From Terriglobia bacterium (GTDB taxonomy: Bacteria > Acidobacteriota > Terriglobia > Terriglobales > Acidobacteriaceae): a DNA stretch of 64,000 nucleotides. Positions 58,903-64,000 of the stretch are shown here, in pieces. The notes beneath the pieces were generated by a model. That model made no database searches. It worked only from the letters and a program-made list of their open reading frames with translations, and was not told the DNA's origin. Within the stretch, counting starts at the first letter, position 1. Each line of letters starts with the position of its first letter. Made by a program: the position numbers and the translations under genes. The DNA is taken from contig JAIQEU010000008.1 in NCBI GenBank assembly GCA_020073665.1, forward strand, positions 131,748 through 195,747, written 5' to 3'.

Positions 58903-60290
58903 GCTTTTCCCAGCGCTTCCACGAGATTCGTACCGGCTTCGAGCGGCCCTTCTGGGTCGCCAACATCACGGAAATCTTCGAGCGCCTTTCTTACTACGGG
59001 GCATTTGCGTCGCTTGCCCTCTACCTGCAAGAGCGTCTGAATTTTTCCACCGAGCAGACCGGCACTTTGACCGGCATCTTCGGGGGCATGGTGTGGTTCC
59101 TCGCCATCTTCGGCGGGGCCGCCGCCGACCGTCTCGGCTTCCGCCGCGCCCTTTCGATGGCATACCTGATCCTGGCCGCAGCATATTTCCTGATCGGCTC
59201 CATCGGGGCGTCGTGGCTGGCGCCGCTGCGCAATGCCGTACCGCTTGGTCTGTTTGTGGGTTGCATTCTTATGCTTCCCGCACTCGGCATCTCGCTGGTG
59301 AAGCCCTGCGTGGTGGGCACCACGGCTCGAGCTTCCAAAGAAAACGTGCGCTCCATCGGATATTCGATTTACTACACCATGGTCAACATCGGCGGCGCCG
59401 CCGGGCCCTACTTTGCTTCCTGGGCCCATCGCCACTTGGGTGTTGAGAATGTCTATCGGGTCGCGGCAATCGGCGTGTTCGCCATGTTTTTTGTGGTGGT
59501 GCTCTTCTTCCGGGAGCCGCGCAAGGCCGGGGACGCGCCTCCGCCCTCGATTGCAACCGTGGCGCGGAATTTCTGCGTGGTCGTGGGCAATTACCGGCTG
59601 GTTCTGCCGGTGTTAGGGATCGCGCTGCTGCTACGCATCGCCATGTGGCTCTACCCGTTCACCGCGCCCTGGTGGATTTGGGTCGGGCTGCTGCTGCTGG
59701 TGCTTGCCGGAATCAGCAAGTTCATGTGGTTCCTAGTGCTGTTCACTGGCTACTGGGTGGTGTTCTGGCAGCAGTACATCAGTTTGCCCGGTTACATCCA
59801 CGGGTACATCAATGCCAAAGCAGACGTTGAGCTCATCTTGGTGACCGACGGCCTTACCGTAATCTGTCTCACCCTGGCGGTGAATTTCCTGACCCGTAAG
59901 ATTCCCGCGTTTCAAGCTGTCATCCTGGGCACCTTGATCACCTCGGTCTCGTGGCTGATCCTCGCTTTCAAGCCAACCATCTGGGGCGCCGTCATTTCGC
60001 TGTTTGTCCTGGCTCTGGGCGAGATCATCCAGTCCCCGCGATACTACGAATACATTTCCCGACTGGCGCCGCCCGGCCAACAGGGGACGTACATGGGCTT
60101 CGCCTTTCTTCCCATCGGCATCGGCTCACTCATCGGCGGCTGGTTCGGCGGCACGCTCGCTCACCATTTCGGAGAAGTCACGCACCAGCCGGAGCGCATG
60201 TGGTGGGTGGTGACCGCGGTGGGCGTGGCCACGGCGGCGCTGCTGTGGGTGTACGATCGCAAGGTGAGAGCTAAGAGTGCGGCTGCCTGA
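58899..60290 (+). CDS. POT/MFS proton-dependent oligopeptide transporter
   Basis: The product has 463 residues with 12-14 membrane segments. The N-terminus FWVANITEIFERLSYYGAFASLALYLQERLNFS is the E-x-x-E-R-F-x-Y-Y-like signature of the POT family (here EIFERLSYYG), followed by GGAAADRLGFRRALSMAYLILAAAY and GYSIYYTMVNIGGAAGPYFASW. It imports di- or tripeptides with protons. The start codon is TTG within TTGA, overlapping the yggU stop, so the genes are translationally coupled. Length is typical. Confidence 0.85.
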   Translation: MSFSQRFHEIRTGFERPFWVANITEIFERLSYYGAFASLALYLQERLNFSTEQTGTLTGIFGGMVWFLAIFGGAAADRLGFRRALSMAYLILAAAYFLIGSIGASWLAPLRNAVPLGLFVGCILMLPALGISLVKPCVVGTTARASKENVRSIGYSIYYTMVNIGGAAGPYFASWAHRHLGVENVYRVAAIGVFAMFFVVVLFFREPRKAGDAPPPSIATVARNFCVVVGNYRLVLPVLGIALLLRIAMWLYPFTAPWWIWVGLLLLVLAGISKFMWFLVLFTGYWVVFWQQYISLPGYIHGYINAKADVELILVTDGLTVICLTLAVNFLTRKIPAFQAVILGTLITSVSWLILAFKPTIWGAVISLFVLALGEIIQSPRYYEYISRLAPPGQQGTYMGFAFLPIGIGSLIGGWFGGTLAHHFGEVTHQPERMWWVVTAVGVATAALLWVYDRKVRAKSAAA

Positions 60291-60306
60291 CCACTGACTA
60301 CCGCAA

Positions 60307-61035
60307 ATGCCCCGACGCAAACTCACTCCCGTCTATATCGCCGCCCACATTCGCCGCGTCCTCAAAGACGGCGGCTCCGCGCCGCATGCGGAAGGCGTGC
60401 AGCACTTCTTCAAAGAAGAGATCCAATCCCGCGGGTGGTACACCGGTGAATTGCGCAAGGTAGCAGTGCGATTTCGGCGCGCCATTCGCAAAGAGGCGGG
60501 CCTTGACTTTCTGGTGCGAGTTGCTGACCAGCTCTTCTCCGGCCGGGTTCTGGAAGAAAAAACCTTCGCAGTCCTGATGCTGGAAACACTCGTCGCTGAG
60601 TTCGGCGACGCCGAGTTCAAGTTGTTCGAGTCCTGGCTGGACCGAGTCACCAGTTGGGCGGATCACGATGCCCTGGTGCATTACCTGATCGCACCCCTGG
60701 TCGTTGCCAGGCCAGCACGAACCAACCACCTGTTTCGCTGGGCCAGATCGCGAGACCGCTGGCATCGCCGGGCGGCTTGCGTTGGCCTGATTCAAGGGAC
60801 GCGACAGAAGATGTTCTTTCCCGAAATCACCCGGCTATCTTATCGGCTGCTGGGCGACGAGGATGACATGGTGCAGAAGGGATTGGGCTGGCTGCTGCGG
60901 GAAACGGCAAAGGCCGATCCCAAACGCACGCTGCCCTATCTGCTGCGTATTCAAAAGCGGGCCCCGCGGCTGGTACTAAGAACCGCGTGCGAGACTTTGC
61001 CTCCGGCCAGCCGAAAGAAGGTCCTGGCGGCATGA
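60307..61035 (+). CDS. DNA alkylation repair (AlkD/HEAT-like) protein
   Basis: The product has 242 residues and is all helical. VQHFFKEEIQSRGWYTGELRKVAVRFRR, FAVLMLETLVAEFG, FESWLDRVTSWADHDALVHYLIAPLV, RWHRRAACVGLI, LLGDEDDMVQKGLGWLLRETAKADPKRTLPYLLRI and ACETLPPASR form the HEAT repeats of the AlkD family, whose members release 3-methyladenine or 7-methylguanine without flipping the base. The typical W-x-x-R-D (here WADHD) and final KGLGWLLRE motifs are present. It is 17 bases after the POT gene and overlaps the following small gene by four bases. Confidence 0.87.
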   Translation: MPRRKLTPVYIAAHIRRVLKDGGSAPHAEGVQHFFKEEIQSRGWYTGELRKVAVRFRRAIRKEAGLDFLVRVADQLFSGRVLEEKTFAVLMLETLVAEFGDAEFKLFESWLDRVTSWADHDALVHYLIAPLVVARPARTNHLFRWARSRDRWHRRAACVGLIQGTRQKMFFPEITRLSYRLLGDEDDMVQKGLGWLLRETAKADPKRTLPYLLRIQKRAPRLVLRTACETLPPASRKKVLAA

Positions 61036-61244
61036 ACCGCCTGAACCTCTTCGGGCTGTTCGCTGTCACCGCCATGCTATTTTGTTATGCCCTCGAAGAG
61101 CGTGGCCGGGGGTTCATCCTGGGCTTCGCGGCCGCGTGCGCTCTGGGTTCCATCTACGGTTTTCTTCAAGGGGCTTGGCCGTTCGGGTTGGTCGAGGCGG
61201 TGTGGGCGGTGGTGGCAGTGCGTCGCTGGTGGCTCAAGGCGTAA
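61032..61244 (+). CDS. Small two-helix membrane protein
   Basis: The product has 70 residues with two membrane segments (LFGLFAVTAMLFCYAL and GFILGFAAACALGSIYGFLQGAWPFGLVEAVWAVVAVRRW). It begins with ATG inside the stop codon of the AlkD-like gene (ATGA), so translation is coupled. I recognise no named family, although the AVWAVVAVRRWW ending is common in small membrane proteins of this type. Function is unknown. Confidence 0.7.
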   Translation: MNRLNLFGLFAVTAMLFCYALEERGRGFILGFAAACALGSIYGFLQGAWPFGLVEAVWAVVAVRRWWLKA

Positions 61245-61321
61245 TCGAACTGAGTCCGGCGGTCGCCCCGCGGGCATAATTCGCAGAAATTACCGCGGTT
61301 GTTTACAATAGTCACTTGCCC

Positions 61322-62488
61322 ATGAACCTTCCAGCCATTCAAGCGGCACTGCGCGAGCGCAATATCGACGCCTGGCTCTTCTACGATCATCATCATCGCG
61401 ACGCCATCGCCTACCACGTCCTGGGACTTCCGGAAGGCCTGATGGTCACGCGCCGCTGGTACTACCTGATTCCTGCCCAAGGCGAACCGGTCAAGCTGGT
61501 TCACAAGATTGAAGCGGGCCACCTAGACACCCTCCCCGGATCGAAGCGGCAATATGCGGCGTGGCAGGAGTTGTTCGACAACATCAAGGCCATGCTGGCC
61601 TCATACCGCGACATCGCCATGCAGTACTCCCCGAACAACATTGTTTTCACGGTGTCGCTGGTGGACGGCGGCACGGTCGAAATGATGCGGGCCCTGGGGA
61701 AGAATGTGGTCAGTTCTGCCGACCTGGTGGCGCAGTTCGAGGCGACTTTCACCGACGAGCAAATCAAGACCCACTTCGCGGCGCGCGATGCGATCGACGC
61801 CATTACCTCCGCAGCCTTCCAGGAGATCGGGCGGCGGGTGCGCAACGGCGGTACCAGCGAGCATGCGATACAGCAGTGGATCCTCGAAGCCTTCCGCCGC
61901 GAGAACCTGGTGACTGACGATTACCCGGTGGTCGCGGTCAACGCCAACAGCGGAAATCCCCATTACGAGCCGCACGCCGAAGGTTCGGCGCCGATCCGCG
62001 AGGGAGATTTTGTTCTGCTCGACATCTGGGCCAAGAAAAACACGCCTGGCGCGGTGTACTACGACATCACCTGGACGGGTTTTGTCGGCCAGGCTCCATC
62101 CGGCCGCATGCGCGAAGTTTTCAACGTAGTCCGACAGGGACGCGACAAGGGCGTAAAGACGGTACTGGACGCGGTGGCTGCGGGCCGCAGCATCGCCGGG
62201 TGGGAGGTTGATCGCGCGGTACGCGATCACATCAAGAACGCCGGATTCGGTGAATATTTCATTCACCGCACGGGTCACTCCATCGGCACTGACGTGCATG
62301 CCAACGGCGCCAACATGGACGACCTTGAAATCCATGATGAGCGCCGCATCCTTCCCAACTCCTGCTTCTCGATTGAGCCGGGCGTTTACCTGCCCGAGTT
62401 CGGCGTGCGCAGCGAGGTGAATGTGCTGGTGCGAACCAAGGCCGCCGAAGTTACGGGTAAAATACAGACTGAGATCGTAACCATCTGA
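61322..62488 (+). CDS. M24 family Xaa-Pro aminopeptidase-like protein
   Basis: The product has 388 residues. The N-terminal creatinase-like domain (IQAALRERNIDAWLFYDHHHRDAIAYHVLGL) is followed by the pita-bread fold with the metal ligands in LLDIWAKKN...YYDITWTGF, HRTGHSIGTDVHANGANMD, ILPNSCFSIEPGVYLPEFGVRSEVNVLV. It removes an N-terminal residue before Pro or is a related M24 hydrolase; the D-x-W instead of D-x-G motif suggests a family variant. A TTG at 61316 is the alternative start. The N-terminal YDHHHRD is unusual. It is followed directly by a DUF6677-like gene. Confidence 0.9.
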   Translation: MNLPAIQAALRERNIDAWLFYDHHHRDAIAYHVLGLPEGLMVTRRWYYLIPAQGEPVKLVHKIEAGHLDTLPGSKRQYAAWQELFDNIKAMLASYRDIAMQYSPNNIVFTVSLVDGGTVEMMRALGKNVVSSADLVAQFEATFTDEQIKTHFAARDAIDAITSAAFQEIGRRVRNGGTSEHAIQQWILEAFRRENLVTDDYPVVAVNANSGNPHYEPHAEGSAPIREGDFVLLDIWAKKNTPGAVYYDITWTGFVGQAPSGRMREVFNVVRQGRDKGVKTVLDAVAAGRSIAGWEVDRAVRDHIKNAGFGEYFIHRTGHSIGTDVHANGANMDDLEIHDERRILPNSCFSIEPGVYLPEFGVRSEVNVLVRTKAAEVTGKIQTEIVTI

Positions 62489-62908
62489 ATGGCGAATCCT
62501 TCCGCAAGTAAGCCGTCGCCGAAACCAGAATCACAGCCCGCCACCATGATGTCGGTAGTGGCGCCGGCGGTCGGTTGGCTGATTCCCGGCGCCGGCCACC
62601 TGATCCAGAAACGCTGGACGCGCGGTTTGCTGCTCATGGCTTCGGTGGTCACCATGTTTGTGCTGGGGCTGCTGACCCAGGGCCGGATCTACAGCATGAA
62701 CGGCGGGGATATTCTCGACATTCTCGGGTTCGTCGGAGACGTAGGCGCGGGCGGACTTTATATCGTGACCCGGACCATGGACTGGGGCCACGGCGCCATC
62801 GCGCACGCCACGGCGGATTACGGAACCAAGTTTCTGATTGTTTCGGGCTTGCTGAATTTTATCTGCGTGGCCGACGCCTATCACATCGCTATCGGGAAGA
62901 AGCCATGA
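62489..62908 (+). CDS. DUF6677-like membrane protein
   Basis: The product has 139 residues. After a low-complexity Ser/Pro/Lys leader, VVAPAVGWLIPGAGHLIQKRWTRGLLLMASVVTMFVLGLLTQGRIYS contains the PG-x-G-x-x-x-x-x-x-x-R-G motif of TM2-type/DUF6677 proteins, and two to three more membrane segments follow (FLIVSGLLNFICVADAYHIAIG). The ATG abuts the stop of the peptidase gene. The 62905 gene overlaps its stop. Function is unknown. Confidence 0.75.
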   Translation: MANPSASKPSPKPESQPATMMSVVAPAVGWLIPGAGHLIQKRWTRGLLLMASVVTMFVLGLLTQGRIYSMNGGDILDILGFVGDVGAGGLYIVTRTMDWGHGAIAHATADYGTKFLIVSGLLNFICVADAYHIAIGKKP

Positions 62909-63087
62909 CCCTAGAACTATCCCACTTCAGCGCCGCCTTGTTGTTTTCTCTATTCGCTTCGGTGGTGTTCGGCATCACCCAGCGCAGTACTGCCCGCGAG
63001 CAGGTGAAATATGGCCTCTATTGTTTCGTGATGTTCGTGGGTGGCGTGTTCGCCGCCGGCTGGGTCATGTGGCTGTTGCGGCACTAG
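62905..63087 (+). CDS. Small membrane protein at the operon end
   Basis: The product has 60 residues with two membrane segments (LSHFSAALLFSLFASVVFGI and YGLYCFVMFVGGVFAAGWVMWLLR). The ATG overlaps the DUF6677 stop by four bases (ATGA). Small two-helix proteins of this kind following DUF6677 genes are frequent. It ends the plus-strand operon; the hairpin at 63136 follows. Confidence 0.7.
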   Translation: MTLELSHFSAALLFSLFASVVFGITQRSTAREQVKYGLYCFVMFVGGVFAAGWVMWLLRH

Positions 63088-63135
63088 CCTTGCGCTTTCT
63101 CAGAGCTGTTCAGGCTTGATCTTGTAGCCCCCCGT

Positions 63136-63162
63136 GGGACGCCGAATAAAACCCGGCGTCCC
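63136..63162. terminator. GGGACGCCG hairpin between convergent genes
   Basis: GGGACGCCG (63136-63144) pairs perfectly with CGGCGTCCC (63154-63162). It lies between the stop of the small membrane gene and the convergent partial gene. No T run follows, so it may be a REP-like unit acting as a bidirectional terminator. Confidence 0.5.
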
Positions 63163-63200
63163 CCGGTGAGCCTTTCGGCCGTAAAAACGTGGGTCCCGCC

Positions 63201-64000
63201 TTACTGCAGCTCGAAAGCTCCGTTCACGTCTGGACTCGTGCTACCCCAGAAATAACCCTTATTAGGAGAGACCAGGTAGAGCGTCATATCGGCCATTCCC
63301 CCTCCCGGAGAATTGACGGTAACCGTGGTCTGCCCATTGGCCGTCACCACATAGGTCCCATTGACCGCGATGTTGGTGATGCTTCCCGGTTCGCTTAGGT
63401 CTTCAATGCCAAAAGTGTCCCCGTCCCCGAGAAATACCATCTGGCCCAGGAAGGTGAGATCGCTTTCGCCGGTTTCGGCTGCGCTGAATTTGAAATCTCC
63501 ATTCAGCGAGTCGGCCGCGAAAGTTGCGCCCGGCCCCGGGTGCTGCAACTCGGCTGTACCGCTGGAAGCCCGAGGGTCATTGGACTGCAGCACGTACATT
63601 TTCTCGGCGGACAGCACGTAGACGATGAAGTCGCGGCCACCGTGATCGGTTGCCTCGTGCAAGGTGCCCCGGCCGTCGGCTGCGACCGTAAGGGTGCCGC
63701 CGGTGACCGTGAGGACCACGCCGCTGTCCTGGTTCTGCACGCCGTCCAGCACACTGCTACCCGAAACATCAAACTGGCCCAGGATCCAGAAGCGGCCCCG
63801 GGTCCCGTCTCTTTCGAGCAGCAACACGTAGCCACCTGCCGCAGAAAGTGAAGGGCTGGTCTGCTTCTCGGCGACCCCAGCCAGGGCATCGGTCGGATCG
63901 ATGTCGATGATGTTCAGCTTGTTTGCATTGACCACGTAGTAAACGTAATTCGCACCATCCAGGCTTCCGGTGGCGCGTCCGGTCGCAGGATCGACCGCGC
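63201..64000 (-). CDS. C-terminal part of a repeat-rich secreted protein
   Basis: The reading frame is open from beyond 64000 to the stop at 63201, giving at least 266 codons. It consists of repeats of about 90-110 residues ending in Y-x-V-x-x-N-K-x-x...D-P-x-x-x-x-G-x-x-E-x-Q, seen as YYVVNANKLNIIDIDPTDALAGVAEKQ, YVLSAEKMYVLQSNDPRASSGTAELQ and YLVSPNKGYFWGSTSPDVNGAFELQ. Each unit carries an F-x-L-G-Q-F/M-like beta motif. Such arrays are common in acidobacterial extracellular proteins. The N-terminus and any signal peptide are outside the window. Confidence 0.8.
   Translation of the reverse strand, partial: AVDPATGRATGSLDGANYVYYVVNANKLNIIDIDPTDALAGVAEKQTSPSLSAAGGYVLLLERDGTRGRFWILGQFDVSGSSVLDGVQNQDSGVVLTVTGGTLTVAADGRGTLHEATDHGGRDFIVYVLSAEKMYVLQSNDPRASSGTAELQHPGPGATFAADSLNGDFKFSAAETGESDLTFLGQMVFLGDGDTFGIEDLSEPGSITNIAVNGTYVVTANGQTTVTVNSPGGGMADMTLYLVSPNKGYFWGSTSPDVNGAFELQ

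Overview
The window looks like a chromosomal segment of an Acidobacteriota bacterium, probably of the class Terriglobia. The grounds are high GC; a Gram-negative envelope operon recJ - fused lptC/lptA - lptB - rpoN - hpf; a tandem DUF507 pair; Kdo hydroxylase; many secreted proteins of acidobacterial type; and several families of small dispersed repeats that I associate with this phylum. The assignment comes from gene content, not from a database search. I found no rRNA, convincing tRNA, CRISPR array, complete insertion sequence or prophage.

Layout. 0-9.6 kb: a small secreted protein, a TonB-family protein, a TPR protein with a large cyclase-like protein, a creatininase-family protein with a NagX-like acyltransferase, and an orphan sugar-binding-like protein. 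9.7-16.7 kb is a disturbed accessory stretch. It holds a secreted-protein gene cut by an inverted pair of REP-like elements, an enoyl-CoA hydratase beside a protein-kinase remnant, an unrecognised AT-richer gene, a domain remnant fused in frame to the next secreted gene, a parS-like palindrome, and a cysteine-synthase-family gene broken by a one-base frameshift. 16.7-24.3 kb: a GlxA-type regulator, a Tat-exported barrel protein, a PadR regulator with an inverted-repeat operator, a DinB/alpha-beta-hydrolase/TPR fusion that lacks its nucleophile serine, a SUMF1-domain protein without the catalytic cysteines, and a parallel beta-helix protein.

24.4-36.5 kb is the housekeeping core. The minus-strand run recJ, lptCA fusion, lptB, rpoN, hpf ends in a strong terminator. 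It is followed by a DUF507 pair, a four-helix-bundle protein, a GltD-like oxidoreductase and queG. 36.7-45.8 kb: a peptidase MA-like protein, Kdo hydroxylase, an SDR, a DEAD-box helicase, a cold-shock protein and a YihY/BrkB protein. 45.9-55.5 kb: secreted proteins, including a 1054-residue protein with an apparently dead matrixin-like domain, an S9 peptidase, an HNH nuclease and ComF. 55.6-64 kb: an OPT transporter, a compact plus-strand operon (yggS, yggU, POT transporter, AlkD-like, small membrane protein, M24 peptidase, two small membrane proteins) and the 3' end of a repeat-rich secreted protein.

I did not find a clear new multi-gene defence or biosynthetic system. The most interesting signals are: (i) small dispersed repeats that have entered coding sequence (recJ, gltD, queG and the four-helix-bundle gene); (ii) a repeat hairpin whose stem shows compensatory changes between two copies; (iii) REP-like elements that truncate a gene; (iv) a large uncharacterised protein with a plausible class III nucleotidyl cyclase site; and (v) two apparently inactivated enzymes that keep their fold.
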